Below, one piece after another: positions 6,850 to 13,943 of a DNA stretch of 37,586 nt. Each line of letters opens with the position of its first letter. The first letter of the stretch is position 1. The notes beneath the pieces were generated by a model. The model was not told where the DNA came from. It ran no database searches and saw nothing but the letters and a program-made list of their open reading frames with translations. The translations under genes were made by a program, and so were the position numbers. The DNA comes from Acidiferrobacterales bacterium (GTDB lineage Bacteria; Pseudomonadota; Gammaproteobacteria; Acidiferrobacterales; Sulfurifustaceae): positions 1 to 37,586 of the forward strand of contig CAKKRZ010000052.1 in assembly GCA_919902925.1 (NCBI GenBank), given 5' to 3'.

Positions 6850-7761
6850 ATGAGTACCACTCCAATCACTCAGGATCAGTGGACTATCCATGCGCTAAAC
6901 ATCCATGGCGTCTTCTTTGAGCGTCGGTGTGCCGTCGCCGTTGCCGAAACGGTCGGGTGGAAGGTGCTCACCACCAATTATCCGGTCGAGTATCCACCGC
7001 CAAACGGGTCCTTGCGCGGCAAAGAAAGCAGCCTAGACATTTGGGCACGCAAGGAAGCGGACGCGAACTTCGTATTCGACGCATTGATCGAGTGTAAAAA
7101 GGCAAACCCAGATTTTGTAAATTGGGTGTTCTTTCCGCGCCAAGATTCCACGCCTTCTTCAAAATTCAGCTTTGCGCACGCAACGAATACGCCTAACCCA
7201 AGCGGCTCTGGCCCATGGACTTCTGAACTTCAAATCAGGCACGGTGCTACGCCCCTCGACTTGGCAAGCGACGCGCGCGAGGTTCGTGGTGATTACGTCA
7301 AGCATCAAGGTGGCAACAAGACCAAGACCTCGAACGCAGCGATTCAGGAGGCCGCGTACCAAGTTGCATTGGCTTGCCGAGCAATCGTGTCCGAGGAGTC
7401 TTCACTCCTAAGCAAGGCACGCAAATCCCCAGATCACCCTGCACCACCATGGGTGGCAAAAGCATACATCCCAATTATCGTCACCACTGCACAGCTGCTT
7501 CGCGTGGACTTCTCGCAGGAGAGCACTGATCTCGCTTCTGGAGAAATCGCGCTCACTGATGCTACGCTAACACCGGTTCAAAGCATCGTGTATGAATACG
7601 CACTTCCAAAACACTTGCAGTACTCCCCAGCAAAGCCGCTAGAAGTCCTCAAGACGGGGGATACAGACACATTCAGCCGATTGCACATTATTGTCGTGAG
7701 TGCTGGGCAACTTTCTTCTTTCTTGCGTGAGCATTTCTCTGATCAAAAGGAAGACATCTGA
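6850..7761 (+). CDS. Cassette 2 ORF: PD-(D/E)XK nuclease-like protein
   Basis: A 303-residue protein filling the second cassette; the ATG is 14 bases after the attC core and the stop is seven bases before the next R''. Near the N-terminus, Asp63 (in SSLDIWARK) is followed after 17 residues by Glu81-Cys-Lys83 (in ALIECKKANPDF). This D-x(n)-E-x-K arrangement in a predicted beta-strand context is the core of PD-(D/E)XK restriction-endonuclease-like folds. Later strands (IPIIVTTAQLLRVDF, RLHIIVVSAGQLSSFL) fit an alpha/beta nuclease or DNA-binding scaffold. I do not recognise a named family. It might be a solitary restriction-type defence nuclease, but no methylase is present and the role is inference. 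Base composition is lower in G+C than the neighbours. Confidence 0.75.
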   Translation: MSTTPITQDQWTIHALNIHGVFFERRCAVAVAETVGWKVLTTNYPVEYPPPNGSLRGKESSLDIWARKEADANFVFDALIECKKANPDFVNWVFFPRQDSTPSSKFSFAHATNTPNPSGSGPWTSELQIRHGATPLDLASDAREVRGDYVKHQGGNKTKTSNAAIQEAAYQVALACRAIVSEESSLLSKARKSPDHPAPPWVAKAYIPIIVTTAQLLRVDFSQESTDLASGEIALTDATLTPVQSIVYEYALPKHLQYSPAKPLEVLKTGDTDTFSRLHIIVVSAGQLSSFLREHFSDQKEDI

Positions 7762-7768
7762 GAATGAC

Positions 7769-7831
7769 GCCCAACCCGCGCTTCGAGCCGGACGCGCAAA
7801 AACGGCGCGCCGCTCAAGCTTGTCGTTAGGC
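7769..7831 (+). other. attC site 2
   Basis: A 63-base site. R'' GCCCAAC (7769-7775) and R' GTTAGGC (7825-7831) are complementary apart from one G/C-to-A change. The inner arms GCTTCGAGC and GCTCAAGC pair with one unpaired C, again the expected extrahelical base. A GC-rich terminal stem (GCGCGC type) closes the loop. It ends the array; ordinary chromosomal sequence with a normally spaced gene follows. Confidence 0.92.
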
Positions 7832-7921
7832 TGTCGTGACTGAACCGGCCACGTCGGTGGCACGACGAACAAGCGGCTTCTGCACAATTGCTGTACGATC
7901 AACCAACAAGGAGATCAGGTC

Positions 7922-8284
7922 ATGAAATATGGAATTCGTACCCTGTCGATATTGTCCGCCATTCTGGCCGTCGGTATTTACTTTTCACCGGCGCAGGCCA
8001 AGGAGGACGTTAAACAAACGGTGAAGGATACATGCAGCTCGGCCGGCGGCAGTTATTCGTCCGGCAGCAATTATGCCCGCTGCGAGTATTCGAACGGCGA
8101 TTCCTATACCTGTAATACCGACGCCAACCAGTGCGAGAGCTGCACGAAGGGCAAATGCACGGTGTCTATCAAACGACCTGGTTTTGGCAAGGCACCGACC
8201 GGTCCAGCCCAGAATGCACCCCCGGGCAAGGTAAACACCAAACAGCCGGGCCCGACCGCGCCAGCTAACGCGAACAAGAAGTAG
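7922..8284 (+). CDS. Secreted Cys-rich protein, unknown function
   Basis: A 120-residue protein with a clear signal peptide (residues 1-26, ending SPAQA-K). The mature part has six cysteines in a compact region (about 38-82; pattern DTCSSAGG, ARCEYS, YTCNTDANQCESCTKGKC), suggesting a disulfide-stabilised periplasmic or secreted domain, followed by a Pro/Gly/Lys-rich low-complexity tail. A strong AAGGAG site lies 8-10 bases upstream of the ATG. No family recognised. It lies just beyond the cassette array and, with its own ribosome site and no attC behind it, belongs to the chromosome rather than to a cassette. Confidence 0.75.
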   Translation: MKYGIRTLSILSAILAVGIYFSPAQAKEDVKQTVKDTCSSAGGSYSSGSNYARCEYSNGDSYTCNTDANQCESCTKGKCTVSIKRPGFGKAPTGPAQNAPPGKVNTKQPGPTAPANANKK

Positions 8285-8336
8285 CGGCTCCGGCTTGCCG
8301 AGACGGGCGACAAACCCGTCCTGCGGTACTTCATAT

Positions 8337-8412
8337 CTATGGTGGGCGTGGAGATTTTCCCGCGAATCTTCAAACAGTTTTTCTCCGCGTCTTGGCGTCT
8401 CTGCGTTGAGCA
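8337..8412. repeat. Possible dispersed repeat with CGTCTTGGCGTCTCTGCG
   Basis: The intergenic stretch between convergent genes contains TTTTTCTCCGCGTCTTGGCG and related words. It resembles the CTTCGCGTCTTTGCGGC arm of the inverted repeat at 21469-21626, a kind of sequence common in proteobacterial spacers. Only one arm is visible here. Confidence 0.35.
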
Positions 8413-8428
8413 ATCATACAAACCGTAA

Positions 8429-9250
8429 CTACCTCAGCTCAAACGTCAGCGACGCCCACAGGCTTTCCCATTCCTCGCGCGCGAAGCGCGGTGCGGGGGC
8501 GAGGTGTACGGCGCTCACCAGCCACAACCCGGGATTTTTGAGTGGCAGCAGGGCGCGTCCGTCCTGATCAGTGCGCGCGGTGATGCGCGTCACCGGGTTG
8601 GTGCGCTGGAAGGCGATTACCAGCGCGCCGGACAGCGGTTTGCCCTTGTGCAGCAGGCGTACGGGGAAGTTGCCGCGGTGGCCGCCGGACGCCGGATTGC
8701 GTTCGGCAATCAGTTCCAGCGGCAGACCGACGACGCGATCCGCCTCCGCCGACGGACCGACGGTGATCAGGCTCTTGGCGTTGCGCGAGTAACGCTCGCG
8801 GATAATCTTGCGATTCACCAGCCGTTCGTATTCCGGTAGCGACCGTACTCGCTCCAATCCTTCCTTGTCGAGGTAACGCTCGAACTCCGCGCGCGTGTCG
8901 AAATTCACGGTGGCGAGGTTGCTGTGGAACACCACCACGTGCAGGCCGGGTTGGTTGGGGGTGAAGCTGCCGGCCGGATCGTCGCCGGCTGTGCCCGCGA
9001 CGGCCTGTTCGCCGCCGGGGCCTATGACGGAATAACGATCGAACAGCGCGGGCAGAAAGATCTGCGATTCGCCGCGAAAATCCTGGCCGACGTACAGGCG
9101 TAACGGAACTTTCCTTCCTGCGGCCGGCCGAAAGTCAGCCGGTTCAATCCAGTACTCGTGCGCTCCGGCCGGGACAGCGGCGAGCGCGGTCAGCAAGAAG
9201 AGTGCGGGCAGGATGAATCGGGTAGACTGGCGCGCGGATTTGATCGTCAT
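8429..9250 (-). CDS. DUF4198-family exported protein
   Basis: About 273 residues. Signal peptide at residues 1-31 (hydrophobic run FILPALFLLTALAAVPAGA, then HEYWIEP). The mature start HEYWIEPADF and the closing segment GKPLSGALVIAFQRTN...TDQDGRALLPLKNPGLWLVSAVHL are typical of DUF4198 (CbiK/NikM-like periplasmic protein with an Ig-like fold, often linked to nickel or cobalt uptake). Start chosen at ATG 9250 because it immediately precedes the signal peptide; the frame extends upstream through repeat DNA that is not convincingly coding. It is divergent from a HupE/UreJ-type membrane protein at 9464, another protein associated with nickel/cobalt handling, so a shared role in metal uptake is inferred. 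Confidence 0.8.
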   Translation of the reverse strand: MTIKSARQSTRFILPALFLLTALAAVPAGAHEYWIEPADFRPAAGRKVPLRLYVGQDFRGESQIFLPALFDRYSVIGPGGEQAVAGTAGDDPAGSFTPNQPGLHVVVFHSNLATVNFDTRAEFERYLDKEGLERVRSLPEYERLVNRKIIRERYSRNAKSLITVGPSAEADRVVGLPLELIAERNPASGGHRGNFPVRLLHKGKPLSGALVIAFQRTNPVTRITARTDQDGRALLPLKNPGLWLVSAVHLAPAPRFAREEWESLWASLTFELR

Positions 9251-9283
9251 GGGTTGACGCGCATCAAGAGCCTCTGAGCCTGA

Positions 9284-9396
9284 TGTCATTTCGACCGAAG
9301 GGAGAAATCTGATAACAAGGCAGCCAAGTGTAACCATGTTGTTACGAGATTTCTCCAGGCTCCCTCGCTCCGCTCGGGACAGGGGTCGAAATGACA
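9284..9396. repeat. Imperfect inverted repeat (TGTCATTTCGACC / GGTCGAAATGACA arms)
   Basis: Outer arms TGTCATTTCGACC (9284-9296) and GGTCGAAATGACA (9384-9396) are perfectly complementary. A second pair, GGAGAAATCT (9301-9310) and AGATTTCTCC (9347-9356), and an inner GTAAC/GTTAC pair lie nested inside. The whole 113 bases folds as a long interrupted hairpin, a MITE- or REP-like dispersed element, sitting in the divergent gap between the DUF4198 and HupE genes. It has no ORF of its own. Confidence 0.75.
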
Positions 9397-9463
9397 GTTT
9401 ATAACTTAACCAGAGTTTTCTTGGCAAAATTAAGCTGACTCAAAACTGAACCAGGGATATCGT

Positions 9464-10591
9464 ATGTCGTTTCGTCGCATTCTCGCCGGCCTGCTGGCCG
9501 GCGCCGCTCTGGTGTGTGTCTCCATCGCCCACGCCCACGAAATCCGTCCGGCGGTCGCCACTGTCTCATTCACGCCCACCCATGTCCGGCTGGAGATCAG
9601 TCTCAATCTGGAAGCGGCCATGGCCGGCATTGCCCCGGCGCACCGCGATACCGACGAATCACCAAACGCGCAGACTTATAATGAACTGCGCGCGCTCGCG
9701 CCCGAGGCGCTGCGGGCGCGTTTCCGGACATTTGAATCCCGGTATCTGGAAGCGGTAAAAACCGAATTCGATGGCCGTCCGTTCGCGTTGCGCGTGGTTT
9801 CGTTCGAGGTGCCTCCGGTCGGCGATCTCAAGAGCGCACGCATCGCCCGTCTTGTCCTGAGCGGTGAGATACCGGCCGGCGCCAAAGAGTTCCGCATCGC
9901 CTACGATGCCGCCCTCGGCACGGCGGTGGTGCGGTTTCCGGGACAGGGCGATGCCCATGTGGCGGTCTGGCTCAAGGACGGGCGGAAGAGCGAGGCCTAT
10001 GTCCTTGGCCGGGGATTGCACGAACCTACGCGCGCCGAGGTGGTTGGCCAATACCTGGTCCACGGATTCACCCACATTGTGCCGCTCGGGGTGGATCACA
10101 TCCTGTTCGTGCTCGGGTTGTTCCTGCTGAGCCTGAAATGGCGGCCGTTGCTGATTCAGGTCACGGCCTTCACGGTGGCGCATACCATCACGCTCGGGCT
10201 CGCGGTGTACGGCATCGTGAAATTGTCGCCGTCCATTGTCGAACCGCTGATCGCCGCCTCGATTGTCTACGTCGCGGTGGAAAATATCCTCACCCCGCGC
10301 CTGCACGTGTGGCGGCCGTTCGTGGTGTTCGCCTTTGGCCTGTTGCACGGTCTCGGCTTCGCCGGGGTGTTGGAGGAGGTCGGGTTGCCGCCTTCCGATC
10401 TGGTCACGGCGCTGCTGTCGTTCAACGTCGGCGTCGAGCTTGGCCAGCTGGCGGTGATCACCATCGCCTATCTCGCCATCGGTCACTGGTTCAAGGACCG
10501 GCCGTGGTACCGCCGGCGCGTGATCATTCCGGCCTCGGCGCTGATCGCGGCCGTCGGCCTTTACTGGACCATCGAGCGCGTCGTCGGCTGA
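9464..10591 (+). CDS. HupE/UreJ-type membrane protein
   Basis: A 375-residue protein: signal peptide (1-24, ending AHAHE), an exported N-terminal domain of about 170 residues, then six or seven membrane helices from about residue 190. The first helix region carries VHGFTHIVPLGVDHILFVL, with the HGxxHI...GxDHxLF histidine/aspartate signature of the HupE/UreJ_2 family. A later GLLHGLGFAGVLEEVGLP block repeats the His-containing theme. Smaller HupE/UreJ proteins are nickel/cobalt permeases. The large exported N-terminal domain is characteristic of the UreJ_2 branch, whose substrate is less certain. Divergent neighbour DUF4198 supports metal transport. Confidence 0.85.
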   Translation: MSFRRILAGLLAGAALVCVSIAHAHEIRPAVATVSFTPTHVRLEISLNLEAAMAGIAPAHRDTDESPNAQTYNELRALAPEALRARFRTFESRYLEAVKTEFDGRPFALRVVSFEVPPVGDLKSARIARLVLSGEIPAGAKEFRIAYDAALGTAVVRFPGQGDAHVAVWLKDGRKSEAYVLGRGLHEPTRAEVVGQYLVHGFTHIVPLGVDHILFVLGLFLLSLKWRPLLIQVTAFTVAHTITLGLAVYGIVKLSPSIVEPLIAASIVYVAVENILTPRLHVWRPFVVFAFGLLHGLGFAGVLEEVGLPPSDLVTALLSFNVGVELGQLAVITIAYLAIGHWFKDRPWYRRRVIIPASALIAAVGLYWTIERVVG

Positions 10592-10655
10592 CGGATATAT
10601 CCTGCCGGCATTTGACCGACGACCTGTATTTTCAGGGGCGCGGGCTGTTGCGGAC

Positions 10656-11336
10656 TCAGGGGTTTTTGCTGGGCGAAGTGACCGGGGCGGGTTTGGCTTC
10701 CTCAATGGTAAGTCCGGCTGGAAGCTCGAACATGCTCCGGTCGATCCGCGGGTGACGCTCGTAACGCTCGTAAGCGATGGTGTACGACTGCTGCTGCGGG
10801 TTTTCCACGCGCAAGCGCAGCGGTCGGTCGCCGGATTGAACGAGAAGTACCAGCTTGTATCCGTCGAGGTTCAGGCTCCACTTCTTTGCCGCGGGCTGCC
10901 CCGGCACGCTGACTGTGACTGCCCCGTGACGGCGAAAAAAGTCCACTTCATTTCCAAATTCCAGCTCCTTCAGGCGTCCCGGCGCCAGCGGCGGGAGGAT
11001 CGGCATGTGAACGTCAATACTTGGCCCGGGATCGACAACGTGTTTCGCGCGGCTAGTGCGGCGGTCGATGATCCAGCTGTCGGGCGCGCGGGTGATGAAG
11101 AGCAGGTGCAGCCCCGTCGCGGGATTGTAGGCCTCCTCCAGGCGGAGGAGCCGCAGGCCCACGCGCCACAAGGCTTTGGGTTGGGCGCCGAAATGGGATG
11201 GCGGTACGTCCGGATATTCCATGCGGAAGACGATGTGGAGCATCTCCTCCGGTCGGGTGACGGCGTGTGTGGGGATTGCCAGCAGCAGGCAGAAGGCGAG
11301 GATTAATCGGCGCAGCGTCGGCAGGCGTCCGTTCAT
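10656..11336 (-). CDS. Exported protein, unknown function (operon with GST and Tag)
   Basis: About 226 residues with an N-terminal signal peptide (RRLILAFCLLLAIPTHA). The mature part resembles an outer-membrane-lipoprotein-sorting fold by strand pattern (LLFITRAPDSWIIDRRT, ELEFGNEVDFF, LNLDGYKLVLLV, LRVENPQQQSYTIAYERYERH), but without a lipobox or a family I can name. Start ATG 11336 overlaps the stop of the upstream GST gene by four bases (ATGA), indicating translational coupling; the longer reading upstream lacks a signal peptide and is rejected. Last gene of the four-gene minus-strand unit from 13422. Confidence 0.7.
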   Translation of the reverse strand: MNGRLPTLRRLILAFCLLLAIPTHAVTRPEEMLHIVFRMEYPDVPPSHFGAQPKALWRVGLRLLRLEEAYNPATGLHLLFITRAPDSWIIDRRTSRAKHVVDPGPSIDVHMPILPPLAPGRLKELEFGNEVDFFRRHGAVTVSVPGQPAAKKWSLNLDGYKLVLLVQSGDRPLRLRVENPQQQSYTIAYERYERHPRIDRSMFELPAGLTIEEAKPAPVTSPSKNP

Positions 11337-12031
11337 CTGAAATATCGAGCTTTCATGCGCTCGGCATAGGCGACCAGGTTGCCGTGGCCCCTGGCCGCGC
11401 GGGTGAGCGGCGAGTCGATCGGTGTCCACAACAGGTTGGCGATGAAGGCATAGGCGCTGGCGTCGACCGAGCTTGGTTGGCCGCCCAGAAAGAAATCGTT
11501 CGTGCCAAGCTGTTCTGAAAGGGCCTTGAGATCGGCGCTGCCGAGGGCATAGACCTCCTCGCGACTATGCCGGCCGATACCCTGCGCATGCGCCTGGCGG
11601 ACACAGGCGCGCCGGGCGGCGCGCATCACCAGGCGCCGGATAATGCGCGGCAGCGCACCGAAATAGGTCAGCCCGGTGATGGCCCAGTTTTCATCCACTA
11701 GCCAGCGGTCGTAGAGCACGCTCCAGTAAAGACTTTCTTCCAGCGTTCGCCGGATCAGGTGTGCCGTGGTGCGCTGGCGGGCGTCGAGCTTGCTGTCGAG
11801 CGGGTCACCATGAACAGCCTTGAGGTGATCAATAATCAAACCGGAATCGGCGATAGCCTTGCCGTTGTCGAGGATGTAGGGCAGCTTGCCTTTGGGAGCC
11901 TTGGCCGGATTAAGGACGTAGCGGCTCTCGTACGGCAGGCCGGCCATGCGCAGATAGGTTTCCACCTTCATGCAGAACGGGCTGCCATTGGGCAGGCCCC
12001 AGACGGGCGGGAATTGATAGAGGGTGATCAT
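11333..12031 (-). CDS. Glutathione S-transferase family protein
   Basis: A 232-residue cytosolic protein. Residues 1-75 are the thioredoxin-like GST N-terminal domain: ITLYQFPPVWGLPNGSPFCMKVETYLRM, a cis-Pro in GKLPYI and the ADSGLIIDHL (E/D-S-xxI) glutathione-contacting turn. Residues about 85-230 are the helical C-terminal domain with LGGQPSSVDASAYAFIANL, the conserved GxxxSxxD N-capping box. The overall layout (N-terminal WGLPNGSPFC, C-terminal metaxin-like) suggests the Tom37/metaxin-type GST branch rather than classical detoxifying enzymes. Substrate unknown. Six bases after tag and overlapping the next gene. Confidence 0.85.
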   Translation of the reverse strand: MITLYQFPPVWGLPNGSPFCMKVETYLRMAGLPYESRYVLNPAKAPKGKLPYILDNGKAIADSGLIIDHLKAVHGDPLDSKLDARQRTTAHLIRRTLEESLYWSVLYDRWLVDENWAITGLTYFGALPRIIRRLVMRAARRACVRQAHAQGIGRHSREEVYALGSADLKALSEQLGTNDFFLGGQPSSVDASAYAFIANLLWTPIDSPLTRAARGHGNLVAYAERMKARYFR

Positions 12032-12037
12032 TATTAT

Positions 12038-12883
12038 TTATTTTCTCCGGTGACGGGCGTTGATTTCACGATATCGATAACAGTGGACCAGGTGATCGTT
12101 GACCATGCCGGTGGCCTGCATGTGTGCGTAGATGATGGTCGAGCCGACGAAGCGGAAGCCGCGGCGTTTGAGGTCGGCGCTCAGCGCGCCGGATTCCTTT
12201 GTCGATGCGGGCAATTGTTTTAGCGACGTCCAGCGGTTCACGATCGGCCGGCCGCCCACGAAACGCCAGATGTACCGGTCAAAGCTGCCGAATTCCTTCT
12301 GCACCGCCAGAAAGGCGCGCGCGTTGGTCACGGTGGACTCGATCTTGAGACGGTTGCGCACGATGCCGGGGTTGGCGAGCAGGGCGCGGATTTTTCGTTT
12401 GTCGAAACGGGCGACCTTGCGCGGGTCGAACCCGGCGAAGGCCTCGCGGTAATTCTCGCGCTTCTTCAGGATCGTGAGCCAGGATAGTCCCGCCTGCGCG
12501 CCTTCGAGCGTGAGAAATTCGAAATGCTTGCGGTCATTGTGCACCGGCACGCCCCATTCCTCGTCGTGGTAGCGCTGCATCAGCGCGTTGCCGGTCGGCC
12601 ACTCGCAGCGCGGGCGATTGGCGTCGGCCACCGCCGTCTTCAGTTGCACCTTCACGCGCGCCGGCAGGCGGTCCCAGCGCGTATCGCGCAACATGGCCTC
12701 GATGGCATAGACCAGGTTCAGGCTGACGCGATAGCCATGACCCTTGAGCAGGCGATAGGCGTTGATGGCGCCAATCGCCTCCAGGTCGCGACGCGAACGC
12801 ACGCCGATGGCGGTAAGCCAGCGCTCCGTGACCGGGCCGAGGTTGGGCAAGCGCGCGATCCCGGCGCGCACATCATCCTTCAA
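12038..12883 (-). CDS. tag: TfoX C-terminal domain fused to DNA-3-methyladenine glycosylase I
   Basis: A 281-residue two-domain protein. Residues about 5-80 match the TfoX C-terminal domain (RLPNLGPVTERWLTAIGV, LEAIGAINAYRLLK, SLNLVYAIEAML), a helix-hairpin-helix-like module. Residues about 90-272 are Tag, which excises 3-methyladenine. Zinc ligands are Cys93, His106, His264 and Cys268, with spacings (13 and 4) identical to E. coli Tag Cys4/His17/His175/Cys179. LEGAQAGLSW carries the base-recognition Glu. Tag is normally about 187 residues and starts near the zinc Cys, so the extra 90 residues are a true fusion, not a wrong start: the ATG overlaps the upstream stop by four bases. The N-terminal module may add DNA-binding surface (inference). 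Confidence 0.9.
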   Translation of the reverse strand: MKDDVRAGIARLPNLGPVTERWLTAIGVRSRRDLEAIGAINAYRLLKGHGYRVSLNLVYAIEAMLRDTRWDRLPARVKVQLKTAVADANRPRCEWPTGNALMQRYHDEEWGVPVHNDRKHFEFLTLEGAQAGLSWLTILKKRENYREAFAGFDPRKVARFDKRKIRALLANPGIVRNRLKIESTVTNARAFLAVQKEFGSFDRYIWRFVGGRPIVNRWTSLKQLPASTKESGALSADLKRRGFRFVGSTIIYAHMQATGMVNDHLVHCYRYREINARHRRK

Positions 12884-13422
12884 GGTTTTGTTTTCCAGTC
12901 GAGCGGCTTGTCGGTCATGGGGCTTTGCGGAGTCGACGGACGCGGGATCACGCGTCCGTCGGGCATACGGATAAGGCTGGGGTCATCGGGGCGCGATTCG
13001 CTGTGCACCGCCGGCCCCAGGCGCGTGACCGGCAGGGCCGGGCGTACGATGCCGGTCGGCAGGCACAGGACCTCGATGGCGACGGGATCGCGCACGCGCC
13101 GCACCCGGCAGTAGGCCGGCGGGCGTTCACGTGCGCTGCGCGTCCAGCCGCGCTCGCGGATGTAGTGTTCGAGGCGTTCGAGCGGATCGCGGCCCGTGGC
13201 CCGGCCACCCGTGAGGGTGACACGGCAACCGGCGGGTGCTTTCGGGTCGCGCGGGTCCATGGATTCAGCGCGAGTATCGACCTTCGCGCCTTCCAGCAGT
13301 GCGCGGGCATGATCGGCGATGTCGGCGCAGATGGCGGCCGGACCGTCCGCGGCGCGTGCACCTGGCACGGCCAGCAGCCCAGTCACCAACGCCAGCCGCG
13401 CACCCCATCGCCGGATTGTCAT
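12880..13422 (-). CDS. Exported protein, unknown function
   Basis: A 180-residue protein with signal peptide (1-24, ending PGARA-A). The mature region has a cysteine-containing N-terminal half (AAICADIADHAR, GCRVTLTGG, PPAYCRVRRV, EVLCLP) and a Pro-rich tail. No family recognised. It is the first gene of the minus-strand unit leading to tag, the GST and another exported protein; its stop overlaps the tag start by four bases. What an exported protein shares with a DNA glycosylase is unclear; co-transcription may be incidental. Confidence 0.7.
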   Translation of the reverse strand: MTIRRWGARLALVTGLLAVPGARAADGPAAICADIADHARALLEGAKVDTRAESMDPRDPKAPAGCRVTLTGGRATGRDPLERLEHYIRERGWTRSARERPPAYCRVRRVRDPVAIEVLCLPTGIVRPALPVTRLGPAVHSESRPDDPSLIRMPDGRVIPRPSTPQSPMTDKPLDWKTKP

Positions 13423-13438
13423 GGGCGGATCAATCCCT

Positions 13439-13804
13439 TTACGCCTTGGTGCCCGGGAACAGCGTGTGCTGGCTGTTCAGTCCGTGGCCGTTGGTGCGGC
13501 GACTACCCTGGCGGCGTTCCGGAGCTTCCCAGGGAATCTGCTTCAGTCGCCGGTCCTTGCGGACACGGTCAAGACTCATGCGCACCACCATCGGCCGTCC
13601 GCGCAGCACCATGCGGTTGAGTTCCTGAATCGCGCGCTGTGCATTTTCGTCCGGCACCAGGTAGACATGGCCATAGCCGAGCGGCTTGTCGTGGATCGTG
13701 TCGCGCATGATCAGCGCGTTGATCACGGTGCCGTAAGTCGAGAAGGTGGTGCGCAGATCATCCGACGTTACGGTGGGGGCGAGGTGTCCGACAAAAATGT
13801 TCAT
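13439..13804 (-). CDS. RRM-type RNA-binding protein
   Basis: A 121-residue protein with one RNA recognition motif at residues 1-78. RNP2 is MNIFVGHLA. RNP1 is YGHVYLVP, with Tyr and Val in place of the more usual Phe aromatic pair. The beta-alpha-beta pattern DLRTTFSTYGTVINALIM lies between them. A basic linker and Gly/Arg-containing tail follow. Such single-RRM proteins are widespread in cyanobacteria and proteobacteria and bind RNA, sometimes in cold response. ATG 13804 is used because RNP2 starts there and GGGAGG lies just upstream. RNP1 departs from K/R-G-F/Y-G/A-F/Y, so RNA affinity may be altered. Confidence 0.85.
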   Translation of the reverse strand: MNIFVGHLAPTVTSDDLRTTFSTYGTVINALIMRDTIHDKPLGYGHVYLVPDENAQRAIQELNRMVLRGRPMVVRMSLDRVRKDRRLKQIPWEAPERRQGSRRTNGHGLNSQHTLFPGTKA

Positions 13805-13943
13805 GACTTCCCTCCTGGTTGGCCACAAGGCTGACCATTCTGGTCATCTACATCCTTCCCGGCAAGTGGCGGGAGGGAGGGACCGACAAACGGGATGATG
13901 TTGGCGAACTAACCGATTGATGGACCGGGAATTCAGCAGGTGT

